This document shows positions 11,331 to 22,189 of a DNA stretch of 64,000 nt, piece by piece. The DNA lies in the NCBI GenBank assembly GCA_030704615.1, contig CM060731.1, forward strand, positions 50,592,001 through 50,656,000, in the 5' to 3' direction. The stretch is from Takakia lepidozioides. Taxonomy: Eukaryota; Streptophyta; Takakiopsida; Takakiales; Takakiaceae. The notes beneath the pieces are model-generated. The model saw only the letters and a list, made by a program, of their open reading frames with translations, had not been told where the DNA came from and did not search any database. The translations under genes were made by a program, and so were the position numbers. The first letter of the stretch is position 1; each line of letters starts with the position of its first letter.

Positions 11331-11850
11331 GGTGTCAGCGACACCTCAATCTAACTCCTTTGTGTTGCAAGAACCATGGATTCGAATGTATGAACTAACC
11401 TTCTCTGGCTTCGTTCCTCCGCTGGAAGACCCGCCCCTTCCTGCACGCCTTCTGCCTTACACCTGGCTCTTCTCCTTCACGGATTGCGGAGCACTTGTGT
11501 GTTTTTCTACTGCTCCTTAGTGCCTGAAACCTGTTGTGGACACTGCATTATTTGCACCTCCTCCTCCTGAGCAACATGACCCTACTCTGGCATGGTTTGC
11601 TCTTGAACTGCAGGATCCACGGATGAGATCTGACGCTGACTCTCCCAAACCTTCTTCCGCTTTCTCTGCCAAAAAGCATAATGAAGGTAAACATTGGAGG
11701 CCCAGATTAAGGTATCGTCAACGCCATCTTAATCCTGTACATATTGCAGGCTACTGCACTCATACAAAGACAAGATTGGGCTCACTAGAACGAAGGGCTA
11801 TGCCTCACGGAGGTGGCAGATTAAGCTGTCATCAACGACAGCTTAATCAC
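11331..11850. repeat. Three scattered copies of the same palindrome
   Basis: Copies outside the regular array lie at about 11331-11352 (ggtggtgtcagcgacacc), 11704-11736 (aaggtatcgtcaacgccat) and 11817-11850 (aagctgtcatcaacgacagc). They lack the 80-bp spacer and lie among the putative N-terminal exons of the leftward gene. Confidence 0.75.
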
Positions 11851-11979
11851 CTTGTTCTCGTCTTATTGTTCGAAACCCTTACGAATGCAATGGCAGACAT
11901 GATGCGATGCCGTTTTAAGCTATCATCAATGTCATCTTCAAACAGGCTCAAATGTATGTTTCTTACTGCTTTTCTTATC

Positions 11980-12540
11980 GCTACGAGTCAGGGAACAAGG
12001 TCATCTAAAGCCAATGCGCTGCTGTACTCACCTAGATCAAACTTTGTCCACCGCTGGAAGTGTCCTCCTTTCCCAACCCGATGCTGCTTTCCGCTTGAGC
12101 CTTCTCCTTCAACGGGCGCAAAGACAGTTGCATGGAGGAGGTCCGCCCCCTTGTCGGCAGGCCCCTCTGCGGACTTTGATGCGTTGCCTCCTCCTCCGCA
12201 GGAGCACCGCTCTCCCTTTCGACTTCCTCCTCTGTATCGGTTGCAATAGAGGCAGCTCCAACAGATCCTCGAGCTATTTGTCCAGAATGGGCTCCTTACC
12301 TGCCCGACTCTCCATCCCTTCGCCCACAGAACCCTGCCCCTCGCGGTCGCTCTCTCCCTCAAACAAATTCAAAGCCCTCCTAGCTTTCTTCATCCTCTCT
12401 CTCGCTCTCAACCTCTGCCTAGCAGACATGAAGTACAAAGACTGCCTTCTCGCTCTCTTTTTTGCGGAAACGCTGTCGTTCTTGGGTATGCTCCAGTGTG
12501 GCGAGTCTGAAATGATGAACGCCAGAATGTAACCTCCGAA
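11980..12540 (-). other. Possible N-terminal, low-complexity exons of the leftward gene
   Basis: Minus-strand frames here read as Ser/Glu/Ala/Arg-rich peptide without internal domains. Near 12450-12290 the frame reads SARQRLRARERMKKARRAL, and near 12260-12010 another frame reads TDTEEEVERESGAPAEEEA and ends at a GTGAGT donor-like site. GC content is higher than nearby and both strands stay open, so coding identity is uncertain. If real, the leftward gene starts near 12.5 kb and shares a promoter region with the rightward transposase. Confidence 0.3.
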
Positions 12541-12899
12541 GACATCCCTCCGGCAAATGGCAAAAGTGGATGGCGGTTAGGTTTTCATCCCTCTCTCTCA
12601 ACGAATGACAAATCATCCAAAAACGTAACGGCTCATAATTGGGGTTTTCGTTTTTCGGCGGGGTGCTTGCGAGCTGTCTCGTAGAGAACTCGACACCTAT
12701 TGCCCTTGCAAGACACTTAAATATAGGCATGCCACGTATTCATGTTTGACATAAGGGGTTCGACCCACACCGCAGTCACTGAGGATGTGACATCTGCAAA
12801 GTCGGCCGCAATTCTTGCCTGTCAGAATCTTGTGTCCAACGGTCTGTGATCTGACATTAATGGGATAAAATTCACCAGTATCTGTCAGAGTCAAAGCCA

Positions 12900-14957
12900 A
12901 CTACTAAACAGCATGCAAAGAAATAATTTGCCTCAACACCTTCAGTCGGTGGATCCACTGAGACATTGTCAGGAAGTGGTTCGCAGAATTCGGCCTTCCT
13001 AGTGTACTTTTATCACCTGCTCTCCATTGCCCACACTCCCGTGCTCGTGCATGCAATGTCTCTCAACTCCGACGTCGCTGTTTTCTACTCCATCGCGCAA
13101 GTGGAGTACCTGAGTGTCGTAGCCGACGAGAATGGGCTCGCCGTAGTTCAAGAAAACTTGCTTTGCGTAACCTTCCGCTTTGAGGCAGGGACTGTACATG
13201 TGGTGAGAGAGGTGTATGACAAAGTGGGGAAGGTCGAGGGCACATGCGTTCAGAAACCACATTTGTCTGGCAGTCGGCGAGAGTGGAGACTTCCACCAGC
13301 AAAGTATCGCGTTCGTGGGGATCAAAGCCGTCTGTCAGGAGGTTCCATAGTCACGCCCGGAACAGCAGCTTCGGTGGCTCAGGTGCCGAAAACTTTGCCC
13401 ATCAAAAGAGAAGAAACAACCTCCACCACATTTGTTGATATCTCCGATAGTTCAGAAGAGGACGTGTCGGAGCTCCCACCTCCTCCGAATCAACGTCTGC
13501 TAGGGGACCCCGATGTGCAAGAGATTGCAAGTGTCATTCCGAAGTTGCAGTCCTTGAGGGGGTTGCAAGGATGCAAGAGTGATGTGAGAGACATTGACTG
13601 GGATACAGCGAATCGTTAGAGCAAAATACCTACCCAATGAATTTAATGGTGATATCATTTTTCAGCTGCCACCAGCGACATCCTCTGGGGGATTGGCAGG
13701 ACGAATGGCGGGCATGGACAAGAAGCACGATGGACATCCATGGTGCCGAACGAAAACTTCCAATATATGCAATCCGCATAGCTTGAAGTTCCGTAGATCG
13801 ATTTGCGTTGGATACCTCCGTTGTCCAAATGCTTCTTGTCAGCACTTCCAAATGGACGGTTCGGCAAATGAGACGGAATGGGAAGGTGTCTACGACAACC
13901 CTTTCAAAGTAGGTTGTGCTTCTGCAAGCAGTAGTACTTTCGTTTGCAAGTTCTGTAAATTGGTCCCATAGTGCATCGCAAATTGCAATGCATGTATGTA
14001 CTACGTGCTTCACAATTGCAGTTACCTCACAAGGGCATGTATCCATTTCGGCATTCATGCACATGCACTATCCCGAGGACAGTGCATGGAGACTATTGAT
14101 ACAGTTCGTTCACTGCTTCAACACGAATAGCAGGAGTCCACCACTAAATTTGACACTGCCTCCCTTGACGATGTTCTAGACCATTTCTCAACATTGAGTT
14201 CTCCGAATGTGCGAAATCAAATCAACGTCCTAAGGGGGGGTGCTGCCAACACAGGCTTTATGGATAGCATCATGGAGTTAAAGCGTATAAGCCGATATGA
14301 CTTCATTCAGGACAGTGTTTTCCCGGAGCAAGGTGCCAGGAAAGTGTACTTGTTCAAGATGTCCACAGTTGGTGAGGGATCGGGAGTTAGTCTGGTGCGA
14401 AGAATGCAGCCCGATGGTGATATTCAGAAATCCTAGATTATGTTTGATCACGTGAAACGTGTGAAGGAATGGACGACCATGGCCTGTCATGTATACGATC
14501 CTGCATACCAGAGAGTGATGACTGTTGTTGTTTGTGACATGCAGTCGGAGGACACAGAGTCACAAATTCTTATGTGGAAGTCCCTTGTTAACGTCATGAC
14601 AGCTCATGGTGTCCCAGATCCAAACTTCACTGGGTTCAAGCGAATTGGAATGCTGTCCGTACTGTTTTTGGTTCAGGCAACCCCAAACTACCAATGGAAG
14701 GTCGGGAACGCACTTGCTTCTTTCATTGGAGCCAGTCCCTACAACGCCACACAAAGAGTTTCATAAAACTGGAGTTGCAGGAGGAGCATATGAGACTATG
14801 CCGTTTGTATAAAGATGCCACCTCCGAGCAGGAAGCCAACTCTATGTTCCAGACTATTCGAGCATGGTGGTACTCATCTGAGGCAGCCAGTCTGGATGGA
14901 ATCAAAGAACTGGAAGACTGGTTGGGGTTCTGGCACTTCAAAAGGGTGCCTTCATGA
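12900..14957 (+). pseudogene. Transposase, N-terminal Cys/His cluster and RNase-H-like core (MULE- or KDZ-like), decayed
   Basis: Rightward frame in three parts. 12966-13619 is an N-terminal region ending in an acidic linker (DISDSSEEDVSELPPP). 13650-14170 carries a Cys/His cluster (CVGYLRCPNASCQHF; VCKFCKLV; then CIANCNACMYYV and ACIHFGIHAH). 14200-14766 continues in the same frame with VVVCDMQSEDTES, probably the first catalytic Asp. In-frame TAG codons stand at about 13969, 14131 and 14434. After FTGF (about 14640) the frame shifts to QANWNAVRTVFGSGNP and RERTCFFHWSQSLQRHTK, and the block expected to hold the second Asp is missing. Such cores move DNA by cut and paste. The family choice between MULE and Kyakuja-Dileera-Zisupton is unsettled. 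Confidence 0.6.
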
Positions 14958-15100
14958 CAACTGTAAGTTAGTAGCGAAATAGCATGATTTTGTTTTATTC
15001 CTTCTCGTCGAGAGATATGTCATAGAACAAACATGCCGTCCAATCTAGTTCTTATGTTGTTGTACGTAATCATGCTTGTGTTGAATTGCATGCAGAACAT
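14958..15100 (+). other. Probable intron of the transposase
   Basis: A GTAAGT donor lies just after the core exon (about 14962) and a TGCATGCAG acceptor at about 15095. The sequence between is T-rich and the next block resumes in a coherent frame. Confidence 0.5.
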
Positions 15101-15501
15101 GTCACTTGGAGGACATTGCTGATATGCCCTCTTGCAATCTAGCGGAGACTGTGCATAGTAAGTGGATGACGCAATCCGGCAAAAATGGGCGGAACCTGTA
15201 CGTTGCGACTGCAGATGACATGGTCCGGGCTATTTCGCAACAAACAAGGTATCGAGACTTCCTGAGGGGACGGGGAGCTGGCAAAGGTCCAGACAGGGAA
15301 GAGTTGCTACTCAGGGCTGCAAATAGAGCGAAGCATCCCACTAAAAGGGCGCGTGCTGTAAATGAGTTCACAAATGGAACACCTTTGCAGTCCAGGCTCC
15401 CACATCTGGAAGGGGAGGAAAGATTCGGTTCATGCAAGCGCAAACTTGACACCCCACTAGGATCCGTTGGTGACTCCTATCGGCATGACATGGAGACATG
15501 A
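15096..15501 (+). pseudogene. Transposase, middle segment (LAETVH block)
   Basis: The frame reads HLEDIADMPSCNLAETVHSKW, then RDFLRGRGAGKGPDREELL and AANRAKHPTKRARAVNEF. From memory this block follows the catalytic core in a family of plant transposase-like proteins. It stays open to about 15501 and then loses homology, exactly where a segment read on the opposite strand begins. Confidence 0.5.
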
Positions 15502-15504
15502 AAC

Positions 15505-15850
15505 TGGTGTTATGACTACTGGGCCTCTTGGAAGACGAAACCCGGCATCCTCCAGCATCTCAATTTCTTGCTTCGATAGACATGTTCCCAACTTCACTGG
15601 CCACACGGCTAGAATTTGAGGTTTGCTGAGGACTGAATCCTGGCAAGTCCCCATCACACAACGCTGAATGTCATCAGGGAAAAACCAGAACTTGTGAGGC
15701 CTGGACTCTCGCGCACCGTAATGTTTGAATAAACCAGTGAAAGACGGGGCAGGAGTCCCGCCTCCGCCCCTAGAAATCTTGCTGGTGCATTTCACAAAGG
15801 ACAGCAGAACACCCAACTTTTGATCATTGGGCTGTCCGTTCAATGTGCCA
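15505..15850 (-). pseudogene. Inverted C-terminal segment of the transposase family
   Basis: Minus-strand reading contains YGARESRPHKFWFFPDDIQR and ILAVWPVKLGTCLSKQEIE followed by LEDAGFRLPRGP. In related proteins, as I recall them, this block forms the extreme C-terminus after the SWIM finger and on the same strand. Here it lies upstream of the SWIM segment and on the opposite strand, so the copy has been rearranged or two copies have been joined. Confidence 0.5.
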
Positions 15851-16388
15851 CATTGCATCAACACAATCGAACTCTTCCATCGCCAGCATCATCTCTCTCT
15901 CTCCCCGCACTAGAGCAGAGGGATATGAAGCATTGTATACAGCAGAAGAACAGGCACTGACAGAGGGACTGCCGGATTTGAATGTCGGAGGCACAGGCAC
16001 ACGAGGTCGTGTTGAGGCAGGTCCCAAAAACGAGTGCAAAATTGAGTCAGCAAGAAACCTGCAGTGTCGGGTGACCCAAGTTGTCAATGTCCCCCCTCCA
16101 GGCTATGGGCGGGTGTACAATATGGTGACATCGGGTTCTGTTGTTCACGACAGGATTTATGAGGTAACTGTTGGGAATTTTCCAAATTGCACATGCCGGG
16201 ACTTCCAGAACACTTTATCAAGCTCTATCGGAAAGAAACCCAAATTTGTCCCGTGCAAACACCTATACTACATCTACATTCACAGGATGTTTTGTGATCC
16301 TCACCGAGACACATGCATTCACCAGTGTACAATAGGTCCCACTGACGTTCATACACTTCTGCAGCGTGATAGGATTACTGAAATGTGA
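15843..16388 (+). pseudogene. Transposase, SWIM zinc-finger segment
   Basis: Open frame of 181 residues. A variable N-terminal part includes LTEGLPDLNVGG. The region around residues 95-140 reads NLQCRVTQVVNVPPPGYGRV, then VTVGNFPNCTCRDFQ and FVPCKHLYYIYIHRMF. The CxC...CxH spacing (CTC...CKH) is a SWIM zinc finger, a DNA- or protein-binding module typically C-terminal to the transposase core in MuDR-like and KDZ-like proteins. The frame closes with TGA at 16386, 125 bp before the right palindrome array. Confidence 0.7.
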
Positions 16389-16511
16389 GGTGTTCAGAAG
16401 GAGTTGGATTTTTTGACAATGACTCCACTTTGTTCAATGTAATGAATACATCCAATTATGTTTTGGCTAAATCTGTTTTCAGTTTGTTTGTATTGGGGTT
16501 AGTGGTTTTTC

Positions 16512-17193
16512 CAATTAAGATGTCGTTGACGACACCTTAACCCTCCCACCTGCACACCTTCGTAGCTTTGTTGGATTCATATTTTTTTGGTTATTTGGGT
16601 TTTTCGATGAATTGACATGTCGCAAAAGGTGGTGGGAAATAAGATGTCGTTGATGACACCTTAATCCCTCCAACCTGCACACGCACCGCCGTGAAAGTTT
16701 TGTTCAGGTGGACGACATCTTAATCCCCCCGACCTGCACACGCACCGCCTTGAAAATTCTGTTGAGGTTGTTGGAATTAAGATGTCGTTGACGACACCTT
16801 AATCCCCCCTGCACACGCACCGCCTTGAAAGTTTTTTTGGATTCATATTTTTTTGGTTTTTTGGGTTTTTCCATGGAACTGTCATATCGCAACAGGTGGT
16901 GGGAATTAAGATGTCGTTGACGACACCTTAATCGCCCCGACCTGCACACGCACCGCCTTCAAAGTTTTGTTGGATTTTTGTTTTTTCCATTTTTGGGCCT
17001 TAATCTGAAAAGACATGTGGCAGCAGCTGGTGGGATTTAAGATGTCGTTAACGACACCTTAATCCCCGCGACCTGTATGCGTGTCAGCTTGAAAGTTTTG
17101 TTGGATTCAAATTTTTTGGTTTTTTGGGATTTTCCATGAAATGTTTGTGGCAACAGGAGGTGGGAATTAAGAAGTCGTTGACGACACCTTAAT
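16512..17193. repeat. Right array: palindromes on a ~130-bp period
   Basis: Full palindromes lie at about 16512, 16637, 16774, 16904, 17035 and 17164, and a right half-site at about 16707. The core (attaagatgtcgttgacgac and its mirror) is the same as in the left array. The spacer is unrelated and contains cctgcacacgcaccgcctt, a T/G-rich run and catgtcgcaacaggtggtggg. Successive units are 125-137 bp apart. Confidence 0.9.
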
Positions 17194-17199
17194 CCCCCC

Positions 17200-18380
17200 C
17201 CACCTGGACACACACCGCCTTCAAAGTTTTTTTGGACTCAATTTTTTTGGTTCATTGTTTTTGGAGAAAAATTTCTGCGATTTTGTTTTGTCCTCCACTT
17301 CTCATGTTCTATCCTCATCCCTCCTCTACAGCCCCACCCCCATCAGAAGAGTCCATAAGTAACTCAAATTTACTCTTGTATGTAATTGCCTTGTAACTTC
17401 AGCAGTTTCCTTCAAGTTCCCTCAAAGTAAGTACTGCCAAGATCAGCCGACAAATCTGAAATTCAGGACACACTCGAGATGCAATTGCTCCACGTGAAAC
17501 AAAAACGAAGTCATGGTTCATCCATTTCGCTCATTTCTCATCCACAAGTCATCCACCATTCATCCTTTCCACTTTTCATTCATCCGGAAACCATTCATCC
17601 GTTGGCTTTTTCATCGCACATTCGTATCATACGGTCGTCATGGAGCTTGGATTGTCCCATCGGATGGGGTGTGCATGCGTCCGTGCATTGTAGTTTTTGT
17701 CCACGGCAATAGGCCATCTTCTTCCCTCGGTTGTAGGCTCCCATTCACTAATCTGCTCACGCTTAAGGGATTCTGCTCATGTTTTCCACTTTAAGCGTGA
17801 GCTGCTCACACGGTAGCTACCCTCATGTAAGAATGTCAACATCAATAACGAGGTTGCCCCCAGGTTTTGTGAAGAGTGCTCATCAACAAGCTCAAAAACC
17901 TGCCAAGCTGGTATGACCTCAATTCGCAATGTTTCATACTAAATACGTCAAAGAGAAGCTGATACTATCTTGAAATGATGTTTGCACTCTGATAAGTATG
18001 TAATGTCTTGAGAAGCATTGAGTTCTGATAGCTTTTCTATATCTACCAAATGAATCACAAGATCTTCTTAAACAAAGCAACAATGTTTACGAAGAACTTG
18101 TGATTTACTTGGTTGCTCGTATGTATGACCATACATACAGTCAGCTAGAGAACTAAAAATCTCTTATAGCTATGAATGCTGACTATAGCTGATTTTTAGT
18201 TCTCCGCCTTCCATAAGGTACTAACGGAAGGTGTCGCTCAGCTAGGACTAATTAACTGCAGTAATAACCAATCAAGCCCAATGTTCCTAAGTACACTGAT
18301 TAATAATCTATGTGACTATCAACGATATTTTTCAGGAACAAGGTGTAATTTTTAATATTGCGTTCAATATAGGTAACCTG
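17200..18380. other. Non-coding stretch with two small inverted repeats
   Basis: No gene recognised. A 14-bp inverted repeat (gctcacgcttaa / ttaagcgtgagc) forms a hairpin near 17755-17806. A second perfect one (gagaactaaaaatc / gatttttagttctc) lies at about 18147-18204. Pyrimidine-rich catcc repeats lie near 17515-17600. Confidence 0.5.
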
Positions 18381-18388
18381 AATATCAA

Positions 18389-19153
18389 TTGGTGATAGAA
18401 ATACGACCCAAATTAATGATGAATTGTTTGATATACGTTGTGGCTGTTCTTATTCATCCACAACCATCTACACATGTGCCTCGACATGATGGTAAAACCT
18501 GTCTGGTGATATTAGGCTTGATTAATGGTGTTTTTTGCATAATCGTGAGATCCACTAAAATTAGTATTTATGTGTCCCAATATTCCATAGCAGACTTCTA
18601 GGTTCCCATTCTGGTCATTAGAAGACACCTTTATAGGCGGGAGATGTATCGAGAGGTTTGCAAGCATTTACATAAGCGATTCCGTCTAGCTATCTGGAGC
18701 TGCATGGAGCTAAGGAACCTGAAGCCAATTCTCGAAGTCTTGATGGAGGGATTGCCACAGCCAGAGTTTACTTTGTCGCAAGAGGACTATATCACTTGTC
18801 CTACGTATGTAAATCCGAACTATAATGATAGAGTTCAAATTCCCCCGAGTGTCGCCACTTTTGAAAACTAGGGCAGAAGTCTAGAGGCGAGTTCACTGAG
18901 AGCAACATACGTATGACCGATGAACTCCCAAGAAGTGTCTGTAAACCCTCCGTGGCCATGCATATATCCCAAGACGTTCCAATCCATTGATGAAGACAAT
19001 GGTTTCATGTTGAAGCTCCAGAAGTATCTCATTGCAATGTTGAAGTATTCGACTGTCCAAGGATATGTTCAATTTAATAGGATTGGAGCACAACCAGAAA
19101 GCCTTTTTCATCCAAATATAGATGTTGTCGATCACATATTGAAAGCACTGTAG
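18389..19153 (+). pseudogene. FCP1/NLI-type HAD phosphatase relic
   Basis: Plus-strand blocks resemble plant FCP1-homology proteins: KTCLVILGLINGVFC near 18495, RFRLAIWSCMELRNLKPILE and ITCPTYVNPN near 18680-18815, and VNPPWPCIYPKTF through GYVQFNRIGAQPESLFHPN near 18940-19120. The family catalyses phosphoryl transfer from an Asp in DxDx(T/V). In this copy that motif reads GLING, so both aspartates are gone. Stops and frame changes separate the blocks. I infer a dead gene. Confidence 0.6.
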
Positions 19154-19154
19154 A

Positions 19155-19975
19155 AATTAATGTATTTCTCCATAAATAACTTAATAAAAATATTTTGTGG
19201 GGATCCATCCTTGTGCAATTTACTATCAATGTTTTGTCATGTATGTACCGTCAAAGTTCAGTTGGGTTTCTTGGTAAACACATTTTTCAAAACAATTATC
19301 AGGAGATATGTTTTCATCCTGTGCCATGTTGTGAAACCATCTTTTTCAGTAATGTCGACATGCATGTCAATGTTGTATGGAATGTTTTTCATTTGATTAT
19401 CTATAATATCTTACAAGTTTTAAGGTCTGTGCGCAGGTTATCATAGAATGCACAGAGGATGGAAACCTCGTTGACTCCCAAAGTCATCAAATGGAGGAGA
19501 GTGAGTATCACTAGTTTCGTGCCTCTGGTGGTCTGACCTTTGCAACCAGATTGTGGGAGAAAGAACAACCATTCCACATTACAATATTCCTATTTTTTCC
19601 TCGAAACACAAGGAACATTCACGCCAAATGAAGAAGAATAAAGTAATTTCTTTTGTTCGGATTTTGTGTACCTGAGTCTTTCATATTATGTCGTCTTCCA
19701 TCTCTGATGAATCATTTTTACTCCAGGTCAGAATGGCTGTAGTGCCTGACCTGCCAGTGAAGAGACGTCTTCTACTGCCCTATAATCCAACGTAATCTTC
19801 ATATTCCGTTGGCATTCGAATCAGGATGTGGAGATCTCAAGTTATGATGTGACTCCGGGATGGGATGCATCCGTCCCTTCATGCATTTGTCGAGTTATCC
19901 TCGGGATCAGAAAAAACTGTTGGAGAACAATCAAGACCAAATATGCAAGTACCCAAAATGAAGATCTTGAAATAA
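19155..19975. other. No gene recognised
   Basis: Intergenic sequence with scattered short frames only. Confidence 0.4.
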
Positions 19976-21720
19976 TCTTGTTGTCTGCCTGGCCCTGACA
20001 AGCCCTGGTCGCGCGCGCGGCCAGGGTGACGGCATACTAGCCTAGGGGGTAGTGACAAGTTGCGGTGTAGGTTGGGCTCAACGAACCGCCTACCCAGATG
20101 CGGTAAGTGCAGGGGTCCGTAGCAGCTATGGATGGATCTAAACGATCTAACTTCCTACCGACAAAGCAAAGCTTAACAACTCCACTTCACAGGGCGATTT
20201 GCATTTCCTAGTCCTACGTTTTGTTTATGGATTTTCTATGTCTTTAATCGTAATTGTCTTCCAAGTCTTTGTTTATTACTACTTCTTACATGCCTGGACT
20301 CCCAACACGCTTATAGCCGGGACGAAACTTCAAATCCCTTCACAAAACGAATCCCGAGCCCAGGGAGACGGGCGCCCAATGCCCCCCCTAAACCCCGAGG
20401 TGGATTAGTTTCCTATCTCCTATGAAGGGACCGGATCCGTTTTTTCAAGTCAATCTCCCCTGCTTAGAGCGATCCAAAGTTTCAACCTCAATGGTCAGTC
20501 CATCGGATGAATGATAACAATTCAAACCTCTATGTAATTCCCGAGATCTAATAAAACAATGGCCGTTCCTTGGCCCAACCACCCCCCCAGCGGCCGGGTA
20601 TTTGCATTCAAATATCCTCGGCGGAAGGGGACGATACCTCCCATTAAAGCTTCTGTTTTAAGTTAAGGGGGTCCGGATAAAATCCCTTAGTAAAGGCGAA
20701 TTACCCTGCTGAATAATGAAGAACAAATAATTAAAACCTTCCTACAAATGCATGGAATTCTTAGAAATAGAGAATCATCGGGATTCTGGAGCTAACTAAA
20801 TTATCCTCAAGGTACCAGGGGAATGCCCTTTATGTCGGGAGCGTTGGAGAACCGCTCTCCACTTGGGAGCGCCCTTAAATTCCTATACCAAACCAATCAA
20901 TAACGCATTAGCAACTTAAACAATCACCGGCCCATGATGAATGAAATCTGATTCCCATTAGTTTCTCATCTGATCGCCACCTTGGTGTGTAAACAATGAT
21001 TAAACATTCAGTGGGTCTCGAGGTCCATTTCCTGCGCCTCTTCTACCTACTTCCAATATAATCTGATTAAATTATGCAAGCAACCAGCCTAGAACGAAGT
21101 TGGAACATGTCATCTTCTACCTTGTGAAACCCCTACTAGGGATTCTCTCCTCCCTGTCTCTGGGCTCTCTCTCTCTGCCTGTGGCATCCACCCGTGAGTC
21201 GTGCTTTCACAAGCCCCGGGATACATATCAAACTGATGGCCTCAATGGGGCCTATCCAATGGTACCAACCATTTCTTATCCTTTGCTAAAACACGCATTC
21301 ATTCCCATGCAAGAAGAACACCATGAATAATGCACAAGAAATTGCATAAGGAGAAAACCCCCCTTAAAATACCCGTACCAGGGACTGGCAGGGTCCGTCG
21401 TAATATCCAACGGTTAAAACCGATACCCCGCGGCCAGCACTAAGTGGCGCGACGTGACTAGCGCCGGTCCAGTGGGTAATAGCAAACTCCGTCGTCTCTG
21501 CCGCTCGTGTCGTACCTGCGCGGGCCCATCTATGACGCTTGGTGTTGCCACGCAGTGTACCAGCAACCCGTACTTTGCTCCAGGGGTCAACTCCCCCCAG
21601 GGGGAAGGCCGCGCCACCCGTGTTAGATGCGCATTTCCATGGCAATTCTAGGCAACCTCCTTAGTTGACCTCCAGCCTAGAGGCGCCTAAGGCGCCGACA
21701 CTTTAGTGCTGGGCTCTGCC
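19976..21720. other. Unassigned non-coding block with a distinct, GC-richer composition
   Basis: Begins with a GC palindrome (ccctggtcgcgcgcgcggccaggg at about 20000) and ends near another (aggcgcctaaggcgcc at about 21680). In between there is almost no open frame. It differs in texture from both flanks and might be an LTR, an untranslated leader or an insertion from elsewhere. I could not find matching direct repeats by eye. Confidence 0.35.
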
Positions 21721-22189
21721 TTTTTTGGCAGCTCTCTACAAAATAGCTTAACCACTTATAAAGCTAGTTAGCAGTGCCTCCTATGGTCCTCTATGGCCAG
21801 GGGGCTTATAGTCTTCTTTACAAGGTACGTCGATGAACCTCCACTTAATAGCCGAGGTTCCTCTTTTGGTATTTTTTTTTTGTTATGTCTTCTCTCCTCG
21901 GAAAGATGTGCAAGCCCCCAAGACATATTTGTTTCGGGCAAGGTAGCGTCATTGTGCATTTGAGACAGACCAAATCTTTCTAGGTAATTAATGTGAATGT
22001 GGACGACATAAACACTAAGATGTTTATGATGTGATTGCTCAGAACTACATCTCTCAACCTTTATCTGCCACAGTGGGAAAGAGGAAATAGATGTTGTTAG
22101 TATTGACTCTTGAGTGTCAACGGACTCCTCTGTTACCGGCCACCTCCACCCGGCGATGACCTATTTAAGGAGAGATTTCGTTTCAAGAA

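Noticed and set aside
11536-12249. 237-codon plus-strand open frame as a gene
   Set aside because: It spans two copies of the palindrome, has no domain, and lies in a GC-rich stretch where both strands stay open.
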